A stretch of 64,000 nt of DNA from Enterobacter sp. kpr-6 (GCF_900116015.1 NZ_FOYH01000001.1:434001-498000); one strand, 5' to 3'. Shown: positions 27,998-41,293, counted from the stretch's first letter. Program-made: numbers and translations. Notes: generated by a model not told the origin, from the sequence alone.

Positions 27998-30274
27998 ATG
28001 CTCAACCAGGAACTGGAACTCAGTTTAAATATGGCTTTCGCCAGAGCGCGCGAGCACCGACATGAGTTTATGACCGTAGAGCACTTGTTACTGGCTTTGC
28101 TCAGTAACCCATCAGCTCGCGAAGCGCTTGAAGCGTGCTCCGTGGATCTGGTCGCGCTGCGTCAGGAACTCGAAGCCTTCATCGAACAAACCACACCCGT
28201 ACTGCCGTTAAGCGAAGAAGAGCGTGATACGCAACCGACGCTCAGCTTCCAGCGAGTCCTTCAGCGTGCGGTTTTCCACGTTCAGTCGTCGGGCCGCAGT
28301 GAAGTGACCGGGGCGAACGTGCTGGTCGCTATCTTTAGCGAGCAGGAGTCGCAGGCGGCCTATCTGCTGCGCAAACATGAAGTCAGTCGTCTTGATGTGG
28401 TGAATTTTATTTCTCACGGTACGCGCAAAGATGAGCCAGGCCAGGCGTCCGAACCGGGTAACCAACCTAATACAGAAGAGCAAGCAGGCGGGGAGGAACG
28501 TATGGAAAACTTCACCACCAACCTTAATCAGCTTGCTCGCGTCGGTGGGATTGACCCGCTGATCGGTCGCGATAAAGAGCTTGAGCGCGCGATCCAGGTA
28601 CTGTGCCGTCGCCGTAAAAATAACCCGCTGCTGGTGGGGGAATCCGGTGTTGGTAAAACGGCCATTGCCGAAGGCCTCGCCTGGCGTATCGTGCAGGGCG
28701 ACGTGCCGGAAATCATGGCTGACTGCACCGTCTATTCGCTGGATATTGGCTCGCTGCTGGCGGGAACGAAATACCGCGGCGATTTCGAAAAACGCTTTAA
28801 GGCGCTGCTTAAACAGCTTGAGCAGGATACCAACAGCATCCTGTTCATCGACGAAATCCACACCATTATCGGTGCGGGCGCGGCGTCCGGCGGTCAGGTG
28901 GATGCAGCAAACCTGATTAAACCGCTGCTCTCCAGCGGCAAGATCCGCGTAATGGGTTCCACGACATACCAGGAGTTCAGCAATATCTTTGAAAAAGATC
29001 GTGCGCTGGCGCGTCGCTTCCAGAAAATCGACGTGACGGAACCGTCTGTTGAAGAAACGGTGCAGATCATTAACGGCCTGAAACCGAAGTACGAAGCGCA
29101 TCACGATGTGCGCTATACCGCGAAAGCGGTGCGTGCGGCGGTTGAGCTGGCGGTGAAATACATTAACGATCGCCATTTACCGGATAAAGCGATTGATGTG
29201 ATCGACGAAGCGGGCGCACGTGCGCGTCTGATGCCGATCAGCAAGCGTAAGAAAACCATTAACGTGGCGGATATTGAATCGGTCGTAGCCCGCATTGCGC
29301 GTGTGCCTGAGAAGAGCGTTTCGCAAAGCGACCGCGATACGCTCAGAAGCCTCGGCGATCGCCTGAAAATGCTGGTCTTTGGTCAGGATAAAGCCATTGA
29401 GGCCTTAACCGAAGCCATTAAGATGAGCCGCGCGGGACTTGGGCAGGATCACAAACCAGTAGGGTCATTCCTGTTTGCCGGGCCGACCGGGGTAGGGAAA
29501 ACCGAAGTGACAGTGCAGTTGTCGAAAGCGCTGGGCATTGAACTGCTGCGTTTTGATATGTCCGAATATATGGAACGCCATACGGTGAGCCGTCTGATCG
29601 GTGCGCCTCCGGGATACGTTGGTTTCGATCAGGGTGGCCTGTTAACGGACGCGGTGATCAAACATCCCCATGCGGTACTGCTGCTCGATGAAATCGAAAA
29701 AGCGCACCCGGATGTCTTTAACCTTCTGTTGCAGGTGATGGACAACGGTACGCTGACCGATAACAACGGCCGTAAAGCGGATTTCCGTAATGTGGTGATG
29801 GTGATGACCACCAACGCCGGCGTGCGTGAAACCGAGCGCAAATCCATCGGCCTTATCCATCAGGATAACAGCACCGATGCGATGGGTGAGATCAAGAAGA
29901 TCTTTACGCCGGAATTCCGTAACCGTCTCGACAACATTATCTGGTTCGATCATCTCTCCACTGAGGTGATTCATCAGGTGGTCGATAAGTTTATCGTCGA
30001 GCTTCAGGTCCAGTTAGATCAGAAAGGCGTCTCGCTGGAAGTCAGTCAGGAAGCACGTGACTGGCTGGCAGAGAAAGGCTATGACCGGGCGATGGGCGCA
30101 CGTCCTATGGCGCGTGTCATCCAGGATAACCTGAAAAAACCGCTCGCCAATGAACTGCTGTTCGGTTCACTGGTTGATGGGGGTCAGGTAACCGTGGCGC
30201 TGGATAAAGAGAAAAATGAGCTGACTTACGGCTTCCAGAGTGCGCAAAAGCACAAAGCTGAAACGGCACATTAA
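27998..30274 (+). CDS. clpA: ATP-dependent Clp protease ATPase subunit ClpA
   Basis: AAA+ unfoldase of the ClpAP protease, 758 residues. An N domain (1-~145) binds ClpS. D1 has Walker A GESGVGKT with K220, and D2 has GPTGVGKT with K501. The pore loop GYVGFDQGG and the ClpP-docking IGL loop in KSIGLIHQ are present. The start at 27998 follows GAGGGGG and gives [11 protein letters not shown]; an upstream in-frame codon at 27983 is inside that ribosome-binding sequence. An internal start at M169 is likely (see separate entry). A strong terminator follows. Confidence 0.97.
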   Translation: MLNQELELSLNMAFARAREHRHEFMTVEHLLLALLSNPSAREALEACSVDLVALRQELEAFIEQTTPVLPLSEEERDTQPTLSFQRVLQRAVFHVQSSGRSEVTGANVLVAIFSEQESQAAYLLRKHEVSRLDVVNFISHGTRKDEPGQASEPGNQPNTEEQAGGEERMENFTTNLNQLARVGGIDPLIGRDKELERAIQVLCRRRKNNPLLVGESGVGKTAIAEGLAWRIVQGDVPEIMADCTVYSLDIGSLLAGTKYRGDFEKRFKALLKQLEQDTNSILFIDEIHTIIGAGAASGGQVDAANLIKPLLSSGKIRVMGSTTYQEFSNIFEKDRALARRFQKIDVTEPSVEETVQIINGLKPKYEAHHDVRYTAKAVRAAVELAVKYINDRHLPDKAIDVIDEAGARARLMPISKRKKTINVADIESVVARIARVPEKSVSQSDRDTLRSLGDRLKMLVFGQDKAIEALTEAIKMSRAGLGQDHKPVGSFLFAGPTGVGKTEVTVQLSKALGIELLRFDMSEYMERHTVSRLIGAPPGYVGFDQGGLLTDAVIKHPHAVLLLDEIEKAHPDVFNLLLQVMDNGTLTDNNGRKADFRNVVMVMTTNAGVRETERKSIGLIHQDNSTDAMGEIKKIFTPEFRNRLDNIIWFDHLSTEVIHQVVDKFIVELQVQLDQKGVSLEVSQEARDWLAEKGYDRAMGARPMARVIQDNLKKPLANELLFGSLVDGGQVTVALDKEKNELTYGFQSAQKHKAETAH
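28490..28504 (+). promoter_or_regulatory. Internal ribosome-binding site for a short ClpA form
   Basis: GGGGAGGA stands a few bases before an in-frame ATG at 28502, codon 169 of clpA (MENFTTNLN). E. coli makes a 65-kDa ClpA from the equivalent internal start. The strong Shine-Dalgarno sequence suggests the same here. Confidence 0.75.
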
Positions 30275-30288
30275 TCTCGCGATAATAA

Positions 30289-30316
30289 AAAACCGGGCAA
30301 AAGCCCGGTTTTTTTA
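30289..30316 (+). terminator. Intrinsic terminator after clpA
   Basis: AAAACCGGGC, loop AAAA, GCCCGGTTTT followed by T. It ends clpSA 15 bases past the stop. Confidence 0.9.
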
Positions 30317-30341
30317 TGCGCGGTATTCCCTGTCAGGGAAA

Positions 30342-30366
30342 TAAAAAAGACCGGGAATGCCCGGCC
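30342..30366 (-). terminator. Intrinsic terminator after infA
   Basis: On the minus strand a GGCCGGGCATTCCCGGTC hairpin is followed by TTTTTT. It lies 31 bases past the infA stop. The whole gap 30275-30396 holds the two terminators and no tRNA gene. Confidence 0.82.
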
Positions 30367-30396
30367 TTTCATATTTATGCGCCAGCGATGGCGTAA

Positions 30397-30618
<222 letters not shown>

Positions 30619-30899
30619 GTCCTCGGGGGTATCACTACCAAAATTTTTGAACCGGCAAGATAATGCCGAAATTCGTCTGTTAAGTAAAGATTTGCGCTGA
30701 TAAAACGCAGCAAAGCAGCCTTGGCGCATTACCCTCACGCCGCGAACGGGCGCGTAATAGCGCAAACGTAAAGGGGAGCGATAAGATAAACGAAGGGCGT
30801 TACCTGATTCGAACTATTCCCAAACGGTGGCGGGGCAACAGGCAGAAGCTACTCTGCGCGTCCATTATAACACCCTGATAAAAAATGTGCCGAAAACAT

Positions 30900-31604
30900 T
30901 CATCCACCGGGGGTAAATAACGTCCGGGGAACCCAAAAGAGTGGACTTAGCTTTTGCTGGCGTAACAAATCGAGCTGCTGAAGATATTCCCGGCGGGAAA
31001 TTTCCGCAGCGCCCAGCGACGCGGTATGTTCATTCAGCACCTGGCAATCAATTAACCGACCGCCCTGACGCAGAAAATCGGCGCAAAAAATAAGCAGGGC
31101 AGTTTTAGACGCATTAATACTGCGGCTGAACATCGACTCGCCGCAAAATAACGCGCCCTGCGAAACACCATACATGCCGCCAACCAGATCATCACCTTCC
31201 CACACCTCGATAGAATGCGCGTGGCCCAGTTCGTGTAACCGGTGATAGGCCAGCAGCACATCCGGGGTGATCCAGGTACCTTCCTCACGATCTTCGGCAC
31301 AGCCTTGAATCACCCCGCCAAAATCATGATTTATCGTCACACGATAGGGCGAGCTTTTATGGAAGCGCTTCATGCTACGGCTGAGATGAAAGTGCGCCGG
31401 GTCCAGCACGGCGCGGGGATCGGGCGACCACCAGAGGATCGGATCGCCTGAGGAAAACCAGGGGAAAATGCCACGCTGATAGGCCATTAACAACCGCGCC
31501 GGGCTGAGATCGCCGCCCAACGCGAGTAATCCGTTTGGCTCCCGCAACGCCGCTTCAGGCGAAGGAAAAGCAATCGAATGGCGAGAAAGCTGAACCAGGC
31601 GCAT
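30900..31604 (-). CDS. aat: Leucyl/phenylalanyl-tRNA--protein transferase Aat
   Basis: Adds Leu or Phe from aminoacyl-tRNA to proteins with N-terminal Lys or Arg, creating ClpS/ClpA substrates; 234 residues. Family phrases: [60 protein letters not shown] and [15 protein letters not shown]. Located near clpS and clpA, in the normal infA-aat-cydC order. The start ATG at 31604 gives the expected MRLVQLS. Confidence 0.96.
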   Translation of the reverse strand: MRLVQLSRHSIAFPSPEAALREPNGLLALGGDLSPARLLMAYQRGIFPWFSSGDPILWWSPDPRAVLDPAHFHLSRSMKRFHKSSPYRVTINHDFGGVIQGCAEDREEGTWITPDVLLAYHRLHELGHAHSIEVWEGDDLVGGMYGVSQGALFCGESMFSRSINASKTALLIFCADFLRQGGRLIDCQVLNEHTASLGAAEISRREYLQQLDLLRQQKLSPLFWVPRTLFTPGG

Positions 31605-31639
31605 GACAACAACGCTCCACGACGCGACAAGGGATAAAT

Positions 31640-33361
31640 TTACAGACGCTGCTTAAACTGGTAATACCGACCCTGTTTCGCCAATAACGCTGCGTGATTA
31701 CCTTGCTCAATTATTTGAGCGTTGTCCATCACTATTATTTGATCGCAGCGCGACAAACCGCGCAGGCGATGCGTCACCATCAGCACGGTTTTTCCCTGTG
31801 TAACGCGATGAAGTAAATCGAGGATCTGGCTTTCGGTAGTGGCGTCCAGTCCTTCGGTCGGTTCATCGAGTAACAGCAGCGGTGCATCGTGCAGCAGGGC
31901 GCGCGCAATCGCCAGACGGCGCAGTTCGCCGCCGGAAAGTTGACGACCGCCTTCACCCAGCCAGCTATTCAGCCCTGCATCCTCAAGTAACTTCTCAAGC
32001 CCGACCTGATGCAGCACCTCTGCTAATTTGTCATCGCTTGCCGCAGGCGCGGCGAGCAGGAGATTGTCGCGCAGGGTGGCACTAAACAGATGGACGCGCT
32101 GCGGCACCATGCTGATGCTGGCGCGCAGTGCGGCCTCGCTCAGCGCCGCCAGCTGTTGACCGTTAAGCTGTATTTCGCCTGCCTGAGGGTCCCAGGCGCG
32201 GGTCAGCAGTTGCAGCAGCGTCGATTTACCACAGCCGGTGCGTCCAAGGATCGCCACCCGCTGTCCGGCGGTAACATTTAAAGTGACGTTATCCAGCGCT
32301 TTCTGCACCTGTCCAGGGTAGGTAAAAGAGACAGCATTAAGCTGCAATTCCACCTGTGTGGGGACGGTCGAGGGCGCATCCGGGAAAGTGACTTCTGGCG
32401 GGCATTCGGTGATTTCGGTGATCCGGCGTGCCGAAGCGATGACCTGGCCAAGGTGCTGAAATGCACCGGTGACCGGAGCCAGCGCTTCAAACGCTGCCAG
32501 GGCGCAGAAAACAAACAGCGCGATCAGCGCACCCGGCTGGGTATTCGCCCCGACGCCACCGGCTGCCAGCCAGAGCATGGCGATCACGGCAAAACCACCA
32601 ATCAAAAGCATGAGCGCCTGGGAAAGAGCCGTTAGTTCAGACTGGCGACGTTGCGCGTCGTGCCAGCTTAATTCCGTATTTTCCATTTGCGAACGATAGC
32701 GCTGGCTGGCACCAAAAATGGTCAACTCAGCCTGGCCCTGGAGCCAGCTGGTCAATTGCTGGCGATACTGCCCGCGAAGGCGGGTGAGCTTTTCACCTGT
32801 CGGCTTCCCGGCGCGGTAAAACAGCGGCGGCAAAATAAACAGCGTCAGCAGCATAATGCCGCCGAGCGTTAATGCCAGCGTCACATCCAGTACGCTCAGC
32901 CCCAGTGTCACAATGGCGATCACCACCAGCGCGCCCACCAGCGGTGAAATTACGCGCAGGTACAGGTGATCCAGCGTGTCGACATCGGCCACCACACGGT
33001 TGAGCAGTTCGCCCTGACGAAAGCGCGCGAGGCCCGCCGGAGAAAGCGGTAATAGTTTGCTGAAGGTGGAGACGCGCAGGTGTTCAAGCACGCGGAACGT
33101 GGCATCGTGGCTCACCAGTCGTTCAAAATAACGCCCGGCGGTGCGGGTGATCGCCGCGCCGCGCACGCCTGCCGCTGGCAGCATATAGTTGAAGCTGTAA
33201 AGTCCGGCGACGCCGACAACGGCGGAAGCGGATAAAAACCAGCCCGACAGCGTTAACAGGCCAATACTGGCCTGTAAAGTGACGATAGCCAGCACCACGC
33301 CCAGCGTGAGCAACCATTTATGACGTTTATACAGCGCCAGATAAGGGAGAAGTGCGCGCAT
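31640..33361 (-). CDS. cydC: Glutathione/cysteine ABC exporter subunit CydC
   Basis: Half of the heterodimeric inner-membrane exporter CydDC that sends reduced thiols to the periplasm and is needed for cytochrome bd assembly; 573 residues. Six-helix membrane domain over about 1-310; ATPase domain with Walker [10 protein letters not shown] at 373-381, [27 protein letters not shown] and VLMVTHRL. Its ATG follows the cydD stop codon directly, so the pair is coupled. Confidence 0.96.
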   Translation of the reverse strand: MRALLPYLALYKRHKWLLTLGVVLAIVTLQASIGLLTLSGWFLSASAVVGVAGLYSFNYMLPAAGVRGAAITRTAGRYFERLVSHDATFRVLEHLRVSTFSKLLPLSPAGLARFRQGELLNRVVADVDTLDHLYLRVISPLVGALVVIAIVTLGLSVLDVTLALTLGGIMLLTLFILPPLFYRAGKPTGEKLTRLRGQYRQQLTSWLQGQAELTIFGASQRYRSQMENTELSWHDAQRRQSELTALSQALMLLIGGFAVIAMLWLAAGGVGANTQPGALIALFVFCALAAFEALAPVTGAFQHLGQVIASARRITEITECPPEVTFPDAPSTVPTQVELQLNAVSFTYPGQVQKALDNVTLNVTAGQRVAILGRTGCGKSTLLQLLTRAWDPQAGEIQLNGQQLAALSEAALRASISMVPQRVHLFSATLRDNLLLAAPAASDDKLAEVLHQVGLEKLLEDAGLNSWLGEGGRQLSGGELRRLAIARALLHDAPLLLLDEPTEGLDATTESQILDLLHRVTQGKTVLMVTHRLRGLSRCDQIIVMDNAQIIEQGNHAALLAKQGRYYQFKQRL

Positions 33362-35128
33362 TTAAATTTCCTCCTGGCGATGGGCGAGCAGGGCGGCAAA
33401 AGCACCGTCGGCTGCCGCGAGGGTGGCGAAATCACCCTGTTCAATAATCTTCCCGTTCTGCATGACCCAGATGCTGTCCCAGTCCGTTAAACCTTCAGGC
33501 TGATGGGTGACCATCAGCGTAGTCTGACGTAGCGACGCTTCGCCCAGCGCCTGCATTACACGCTGCTCGCTGTGGGCATCAAGGCTGGCGGCGGGCTCAT
33601 CCAGTAACATTAACTGGCAGGAATTCAGCAGTGCTCTGGCCACCGCCACTCGCTGTGCCTGACCCACCGACAAACGTGCAGCCTGATCGCCGACCGGGGT
33701 ATCAATCCCCTGGGGCAGCAGGGGCAGAAACTCGCTCACCCAAGCGCTGTCCAGCACGGTATTAAGTTCCGCGCCGGTGGCATCCGGGCGCGCCAGCAGA
33801 ATGTTTTCCCGCAGCGTCGTGGCCGGAAGCTGAGGGTTTTGACCGACCCAGCTCAGTTGCTTACGCCACGCCAGCGGATCGAGATCGCGCAGTTCCACGC
33901 CGTTAATCAGCAGCGATCCTTCATAAGAGAGAAAACCGGAGAGAGCATTGAGCAGCGAGGTTTTCCCGGAGCCGCTTTGTCCAACCAGCACCACGCGGCT
34001 ACCCGCACTCAGCGTAAAGTTAAGCGGCCCGGCGAGAATTGCCCCCTCCGGAGATTTAATCACCGCATCCTGTGCAACCACGCTGACCGGTTCCTCGGCA
34101 CTCAGCACCTGCTCGCCCTGTTCAGGGTGCGCCAGCGGCGTTTCAAGGAAGGTTTTCAGGCTGTCGGCGGCACCTACCGCCTGTGCTTTGGCATGGTAAA
34201 AAGTGCCCAAATCGCGCAGGGGCTGGAAAAATTCAGGGGCCAGAATTAAAGCCAGGAATCCGGCAAACAGCGTTACGCCGGTCCCGTAATGACCGAAATT
34301 CAACTCACCCAGGTAAGAGAACCCAAAGTAAACCGCGACCAGCGCGATGGATAGCGAAGTGAAGAACTCCAGCACGCCAGAGGATAAAAAGGCCATGCGC
34401 AGCACTTCCATGGTGCGGCGACGGAAATCCTGGGATGCCTGGCGGATATTCTCGGTTTCTGCCTCGCCGCGACCAAAAATACGCAGCGTTTCCATCCCGC
34501 GCAGGCGATCGAGAAAATGCCCGCTCAGCCGCGCCAGCGCTTTAAAGTTGCGACGGTTAGCGTCGGCGGCACCCATTCCCACCATCGCCATAAACATTGG
34601 GATCAGCGGTGCGGTAAGGAGCAGGATCAGCGCGGCGGCCCAGTTGGACGGGAAAATAGTGATCACAATCAGCAGAGGGACAATGGCGGCCAGCGCCATT
34701 TGCGGCAGATAACGCGCGTAGTAATCGTGCATATCGTCGATTTGCTCAAGCACCAGCGTCGCCCAACTGCCTGCGGGTTTTCCTGAGATCCAGGCCGGCC
34801 CCGCCTGTTGCAGTCGGTCGAGTACCAGCCGACGAATTTCAAAGCGGATATGCAGACCCGCATGGAAGCCCACGCGCTCACGCAGCCAGACAACCCATGC
34901 ACGGAGAACGAAAATCAACACCAGCAGGATAAAGGGCAGGAGAATCGCCTCGCGGGGAATGTTCTCCATAATCATATGGTTGAGGATCCGGGCGAGCATC
35001 CACGCCTGCGCCACGATTAACAGCCCGCTGACCAGCCCCAGAATCCGGGACATCATCAGCCAGCGACGGGAAATCACACTTTGCTGTTTAAGCCAGCGGG
35101 TTAATTCTTGTTGACGGGTTTTATTCAT
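33362..35128 (-). CDS. cydD: Glutathione/cysteine ABC exporter subunit CydD
   Basis: Other half of the CydDC thiol exporter; 588 residues. The membrane domain is about 20-330; Walker A GQSGSGKTS is at 383-391, with the signature region RLSVGQAQRVAVARAL and Walker B LMLLDEPAASLD. The signature has SVGQ in place of SGGQ, as in other CydD proteins, so one ATP site may be asymmetric. It is first in cydDC and is separated from trxB by a terminator. Confidence 0.96.
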   Translation of the reverse strand: MNKTRQQELTRWLKQQSVISRRWLMMSRILGLVSGLLIVAQAWMLARILNHMIMENIPREAILLPFILLVLIFVLRAWVVWLRERVGFHAGLHIRFEIRRLVLDRLQQAGPAWISGKPAGSWATLVLEQIDDMHDYYARYLPQMALAAIVPLLIVITIFPSNWAAALILLLTAPLIPMFMAMVGMGAADANRRNFKALARLSGHFLDRLRGMETLRIFGRGEAETENIRQASQDFRRRTMEVLRMAFLSSGVLEFFTSLSIALVAVYFGFSYLGELNFGHYGTGVTLFAGFLALILAPEFFQPLRDLGTFYHAKAQAVGAADSLKTFLETPLAHPEQGEQVLSAEEPVSVVAQDAVIKSPEGAILAGPLNFTLSAGSRVVLVGQSGSGKTSLLNALSGFLSYEGSLLINGVELRDLDPLAWRKQLSWVGQNPQLPATTLRENILLARPDATGAELNTVLDSAWVSEFLPLLPQGIDTPVGDQAARLSVGQAQRVAVARALLNSCQLMLLDEPAASLDAHSEQRVMQALGEASLRQTTLMVTHQPEGLTDWDSIWVMQNGKIIEQGDFATLAAADGAFAALLAHRQEEI

Positions 35129-35185
35129 TGCGCGCTTTGCAGGTGGTTAGCTATTGAGATTCTGCGCAATGTTACAACGCGGCAA

Positions 35186-35211
35186 AAATAAAGGCGACTG
35201 ATTGTCGCCTT
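35186..35211 (-). terminator. Intrinsic terminator after trxB
   Basis: Minus strand: AAGGCGAC, loop, GTCGCCTT, then TTATTTTT. It lies in the gap between trxB and cydD, so cydDC is likely to be a separate transcript. Confidence 0.82.
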
Positions 35212-35246
35212 CTTTACCTGGTCTTTAAAACGAGTAACTGCTGAAA

Positions 35247-36766
<1,520 letters not shown>

Positions 36767-37261
36767 ATGGTAGATAGTAAAAAGCGCCCTGGTAAAGATC
36801 TCGACCGCATCGATCGCAACATTCTGAATGAGTTGCAAAAGGATGGGCGTATTTCCAACGTCGAGCTTTCTAAACGAGTGGGACTTTCACCAACGCCGTG
36901 CCTTGAGCGCGTGCGCAGGCTGGAAAGACAGGGTTTTATTCAGGGCTATACTGCACTGCTAAACCCGCATTATCTGGATGCATCACTTCTGGTTTTTGTT
37001 GAGATTACTCTGAATCGTGGCGCGCCGGATGTGTTTGAGCAATTCAACTCCGCAGTGCAAAAACTTGAAGAAATTCAAGAGTGTCATCTCGTATCCGGTG
37101 ATTTCGACTACCTGTTGAAAACACGCGTACCGGATATGTCGGCCTACCGCAAACTGCTGGGCGAAACCCTGCTGCGTCTGCCGGGCGTGAATGACACCCG
37201 TACCTATGTGGTGATGGAAGAAGTCAAACAAAGCAATCGTCTGGTAATTAAAACGCGCTAA
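36767..37261 (+). CDS. lrp: Leucine-responsive regulatory protein Lrp
   Basis: Global AsnC/Lrp-family regulator of amino-acid metabolism, pili and nutrient transport; 164 residues. Helix-turn-helix at about 30-60 (NVELSKRVGLSPTPCLERVRRL is the recognition region), C-terminal RAM effector domain with VSGDFDYLL. The start ATG at 36767 yields MVDSKKRPGKDLD, the invariant N-terminus. The sequence looks essentially identical to E. coli Lrp. Confidence 0.98.
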   Translation: MVDSKKRPGKDLDRIDRNILNELQKDGRISNVELSKRVGLSPTPCLERVRRLERQGFIQGYTALLNPHYLDASLLVFVEITLNRGAPDVFEQFNSAVQKLEEIQECHLVSGDFDYLLKTRVPDMSAYRKLLGETLLRLPGVNDTRTYVVMEEVKQSNRLVIKTR

Positions 37262-37301
37262 CACGGAACAGGTGCAAAATCGACGCAGTTTGATTACACT
37301 C

Positions 37302-37317
37302 CTGTTAATCCATACAG
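37302..37317 (+). promoter_or_regulatory. LexA (SOS) box upstream of ftsK
   Basis: CTGT-TAATCCAT-ACAG is a perfect match to the LexA consensus CTGT-N8-ACAG, 66-81 bases before the ftsK start. ftsK is the SOS gene dinH in E. coli. Confidence 0.88.
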
Positions 37318-37320
37318 CAG

Positions 37321-37345
37321 CAGTGCCGGGGAATACCCGGCGCTG
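37321..37345 (+). terminator. Hairpin downstream of lrp
   Basis: CAGTGCCGGG, loop GAATA, CCCGGCGCTG, followed by a moderately T-rich TTCTCCGTTTT. It lies between the SOS box and ftsK, so it could end lrp transcripts and also sit in the ftsK leader. Confidence 0.6.
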
Positions 37346-37382
37346 TTCTCCGTTTTAGCATCAAGGACCTGGAGAGCCTTTC

Positions 37383-40300
37383 TTGAGCCAGGAATATACT
37401 GAAGACAAAGAAGTCACACTCACAACGTTAAGCAGCGGACGCCGACTCCTGGAGGCGTTACTCATTCTTGTTGCGCTTTTTGCCGTTTGGTTGATGGCAG
37501 CGCTGCTCAGCTTTAATCCATCCGATCCCAGCTGGTCACAAACTGCATGGCACGAACCTATCCATAATCTGGGTGGGGTTCCGGGTGCCTGGCTTGCCGA
37601 TACGCTATTTTTCATTTTTGGCGTGATGGCCTACACCATTCCCGTCATTATTGTCGGCGGTTGCTGGTTTACCTGGCGTCACCGCACTACCGAAGATTAC
37701 ATTGATTATTTCGCGGTCTCGCTGCGTTTAATCGGCGTGCTGGCGCTGATCCTCACCTCCTGCGGACTGGCGGCTATTAACGCCGATGATATCTGGTACT
37801 TTGCCTCCGGTGGGGTCATTGGCAGTTTGCTCAGTACCACCATGATGCCGTTACTGCATAGCAGCGGCGGCACCATTGCCCTGCTGTGCGTATGGGCCGC
37901 AGGCTTAACGCTCTTTACCGGCTGGTCATGGGTCAGTATTGCTGAAAAAATCGGCAGCGTGGTGTTGAATGTGCTGACTTTTGCCAGCAATCGTACGCGT
38001 CGTGATGATACCTGGGTCGATGAAGAATACGACGATGACGAGTACGAAGAAGAAGAGGCACCTGTCGCGAAAGAGACGCGTCGCGCCCGTATCATGCGGG
38101 GTGCGCTTGCCCGCCGTAAGCGTGTCGCGGAAAAGTTTGCCAACCCGTTAGGGCGTAAAACCGATGAAGCGTTGTTCTCCGGTCGCCGGATGGATGACGA
38201 CGAAGACATTCAGTACAGCGCGCGCGGTGTCGCAGCCGACGCGGACGACGTGCTGTTTTCCGGTCATAAAGCGAACGCTGATGCATCGTGGGATGAGTAC
38301 GATCCGCTGTTAAACGGTCATAGCGTCAGCGAACCGCTGGCAGCGGCAGCCGTAGCAACAACGGCTGCACAGGCCCACGCTGCGCCCGTTGAGCCGGCGA
38401 TGCCATTTGCCGCACAGCCGGTCGTTACCCAGGATATTCCCTGGTCGCCACCGCAGCCAGAGATTGCTCCACCGCCACAATCTTATGCGTCACACGCAGC
38501 CCCCGCTGAGGAGCTTCCTCTCCAGCAGCCGCCTGCGTATCAACAGAGCGCTGAGCCTGTGCATCCGCAGCCTGATTATTATGCTGCGCAACATGCACAA
38601 CCTGAAGCCTGGCAGCAGCCAGCGCCGCAGCCTTATATTCCGGATGCGGAGCCTTATGGTGCGCAGCCGCAGGCATATCAGCCAGAGCCTGAAGTACAGC
38701 CTATAGCCGAGCCGGAACCGGAACCGGAACCGAATGACGTTAAACAGACGCGTCCACCGCTTTACTATTTTGAAGAAGTGGAAGAAAAACGCGCCCGTGA
38801 ACGCGAGCAGCTTGCAGCCTGGTATCAGCCTATCCCTGAGCCTGTTGAGCAGCCTGCACCTGTGATCCCGCAGCCGCCTGTGGTCGAGCCTGCTCCTGTC
38901 GTTGCGCCAGTTGCAGCTGGCGTAAAAGAAGCCGCCGCAGCCACTGCGACAGGTGCTGCTGCCGCAAGTCCGGTATTCAGCCTGGCTGGCGGTGGTGCGC
39001 CACGTCCGCAGGTCAAAGAGGGGATTGGTCCGCAACTACCTCGCCCGAACCGCGTACGTGTACCGACGCGCCGGGAACTGGCGTCATACGGTATTAAACT
39101 GCCTTCTCAGCGAATGGCGGAAGAGCGCGCCCGTGAAAACGAGCTGCCATCAGATGACTTTAATGAAGATGATGCGGATGCGATGCAGCAGGACGAATTA
39201 GCCCGTCAGTTCGCCGCCACGCAGCAAAATCGGTATGGCGAGGAATATCAGCATGATGCGCCTGCTTACCAGCAAGAAAATGAAGATGATGCGGCTGAAG
39301 CAGAACTGGCCCGCCAGTTTGCTGCCACACAGCAACAGCGTTACGCCGGCAATCAGCCTGCGGCTCAAAGCCCGTTCACGCCTGCTGATTTCGACTTCTC
39401 ACCTACGAAAGCGCTGGTGAATGACGGCCCGGTTGAACCGCTGTTTACACCGGGTGCGATGCCAGAAGCGCCGGTACAGCAACCGCAGTATCAACAACCA
39501 GCTCAACCTGTAGCGCAGCCGCCACAGTATCAACAGCCTGTTCAACCTGTAGCACAGCCGCCGCAATATCAGCCGCCTGCGCAGCCGCAGTATCAGGCAC
39601 CGCCAGCGCCGAAGGAGAGTCTGATCCATCCGCTGTTAATGCGTAATGGTGACAGCCGCCCGGTGCAAAAACCGACGACGCTTCTGCCGTCGCTGGATCT
39701 GCTGACGCAGCCGCCCTCTGAAACTGAACCGGTGGACACCTTTGCCCTTGAGCAAATGGCTCGCCTTGTGGAAGCCAGACTGAACGACTTCCGCATTAAA
39801 GCCGACGTGGTGAACTACTCGCCAGGCCCTGTGATCACCCGCTTTGAGTTAAACCTGGCCCCCGGTGTGAAAGCGGCACGTATCTCCAATCTGTCCCGCG
39901 ATCTGGCGCGTTCTCTTTCCACCGTCGCGGTGCGTGTCGTGGAAGTCATTCCGGGCAAGCCTTATGTGGGCCTGGAGTTACCGAACAAAAAGCGTCAGAC
40001 CGTCTATCTGCGTGAAGTGCTGGATTGCGATAAATTCCGCGATAACCCATCTCCGCTTACCGTGGTGCTGGGTAAAGATATCTCGGGCGAACCGGTGGTC
40101 GCCGATCTCGCCAAGATGCCGCATCTGCTGGTAGCCGGTACGACGGGTTCCGGTAAATCGGTCGGTGTGAACGCCATGATCCTCAGCATGCTCTATAAAG
40201 CGCAGCCGGAAGACGTGAAGTTCATCATGATCGACCCGAAAATGCTCGAACTGTCAGTCTATGAAGGCATTCCTCATCTGTTGACCGAAGTTGTCACCGA

Positions 40301-41162
40301 CATGAAAGACGCGGCCAACGCGCTGCGCTGGAGCGTCAATGAGATGGAGAAACGCTACAAGCTGATGTCAGCGCTCGGCGTGCGTAACCTGGCGGGTTAT
40401 AACGAGAAAATTGCAGAAGCCGCGCGGATGGGGCGTCCTATCCCGGATCCTTACTGGAAGCCTGGCGACAGCATGGATGTGACTCATCCGGTGCTGGAAA
40501 AACTGCCTTACATTGTTGTCCTGGTGGATGAATTTGCTGACCTGATGATGACCGTCGGCAAGAAAGTCGAAGAGCTGATTGCCCGTCTGGCGCAAAAAGC
40601 GCGTGCGGCGGGTATTCACCTGGTCCTGGCGACGCAGCGTCCATCCGTGGATGTGATCACCGGACTTATCAAAGCCAACATCCCAACGCGTATTGCGTTT
40701 ACGGTGTCGAGTAAAATTGACTCCCGTACCATTCTCGATCAGTCGGGTGCCGAATCGCTGTTAGGCATGGGGGATATGCTCTATTCCGGGCCGAACTCCT
40801 CATCAGCGCCGGTGCGTGTTCATGGTGCCTTTGTCCGTGATGAAGAAGTTCATGCCGTGGTGCAGGACTGGAAAGCGCGCGGACGTCCGAAATATATTGA
40901 AGGCATTACTTCCGACAGCGAAAGCGAAGGCGGCGGTGGTGGTAGCGTCGACGGGGGCGAGGAGCTGGATCCGCTGTTCGATCAGGCGGTCAATTTTGTC
41001 ACCGAAAAACGCAAAGCCTCCATCTCCGGCGTACAGCGTCAGTTCCGCATCGGCTATAACCGTGCGGCGCGTATCATTGAGCAGATGGAAGCGCAGGGTA
41101 TCGTCAGCGAGCAGGGGCATAACGGTAACCGTGAAGTGCTGGCACCGCCGCCGTTTGAATAA
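37383..41162 (+). CDS. ftsK: DNA translocase FtsK
   Basis: Septal DNA pump that clears the chromosome terminus and activates XerCD at dif; 1259 residues against 1329 in E. coli. N-terminal membrane domain with four or five helices (about 20-195), then a long Pro/Gln/Glu-rich linker (about 200-745), then the RecA-like motor with Walker A G919-TTGSGK-S926 and Walker [13 protein letters not shown], and the C-terminal gamma winged helix that reads KOPS. Start TTG at 37383, preceded by GGAGAG, gives [11 protein letters not shown]. The shortening lies in the linker, which contains 39-bp tandem repeats near 39483-39600. Confidence 0.96.
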   Translation: MSQEYTEDKEVTLTTLSSGRRLLEALLILVALFAVWLMAALLSFNPSDPSWSQTAWHEPIHNLGGVPGAWLADTLFFIFGVMAYTIPVIIVGGCWFTWRHRTTEDYIDYFAVSLRLIGVLALILTSCGLAAINADDIWYFASGGVIGSLLSTTMMPLLHSSGGTIALLCVWAAGLTLFTGWSWVSIAEKIGSVVLNVLTFASNRTRRDDTWVDEEYDDDEYEEEEAPVAKETRRARIMRGALARRKRVAEKFANPLGRKTDEALFSGRRMDDDEDIQYSARGVAADADDVLFSGHKANADASWDEYDPLLNGHSVSEPLAAAAVATTAAQAHAAPVEPAMPFAAQPVVTQDIPWSPPQPEIAPPPQSYASHAAPAEELPLQQPPAYQQSAEPVHPQPDYYAAQHAQPEAWQQPAPQPYIPDAEPYGAQPQAYQPEPEVQPIAEPEPEPEPNDVKQTRPPLYYFEEVEEKRAREREQLAAWYQPIPEPVEQPAPVIPQPPVVEPAPVVAPVAAGVKEAAAATATGAAAASPVFSLAGGGAPRPQVKEGIGPQLPRPNRVRVPTRRELASYGIKLPSQRMAEERARENELPSDDFNEDDADAMQQDELARQFAATQQNRYGEEYQHDAPAYQQENEDDAAEAELARQFAATQQQRYAGNQPAAQSPFTPADFDFSPTKALVNDGPVEPLFTPGAMPEAPVQQPQYQQPAQPVAQPPQYQQPVQPVAQPPQYQPPAQPQYQAPPAPKESLIHPLLMRNGDSRPVQKPTTLLPSLDLLTQPPSETEPVDTFALEQMARLVEARLNDFRIKADVVNYSPGPVITRFELNLAPGVKAARISNLSRDLARSLSTVAVRVVEVIPGKPYVGLELPNKKRQTVYLREVLDCDKFRDNPSPLTVVLGKDISGEPVVADLAKMPHLLVAGTTGSGKSVGVNAMILSMLYKAQPEDVKFIMIDPKMLELSVYEGIPHLLTEVVTDMKDAANALRWSVNEMEKRYKLMSALGVRNLAGYNEKIAEAARMGRPIPDPYWKPGDSMDVTHPVLEKLPYIVVLVDEFADLMMTVGKKVEELIARLAQKARAAGIHLVLATQRPSVDVITGLIKANIPTRIAFTVSSKIDSRTILDQSGAESLLGMGDMLYSGPNSSSAPVRVHGAFVRDEEVHAVVQDWKARGRPKYIEGITSDSESEGGGGGSVDGGEELDPLFDQAVNFVTEKRKASISGVQRQFRIGYNRAARIIEQMEAQGIVSEQGHNGNREVLAPPPFE
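39483..39599 (+). repeat. Tandem 39-bp repeats in the ftsK linker
   Basis: Units begin at 39483, 39522 and 39561 and encode 13-residue blocks PQYQQPxQPVAQP, the third degenerate. Equivalent Pro-Gln repeats vary in number among FtsK orthologs. Confidence 0.8.
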
Positions 41163-41293
41163 CGGCTGCGTTTGCAAAGATGGGTAAACGAACGAAAAAT
41201 CAGTCTTTTCCTCTGTCACCACTGACCAGTTAGCCCTACAGTGAATGCCAGAAGCTTCTCCCGGTTTGGGAATGACGTATTTAAGGATTAATG

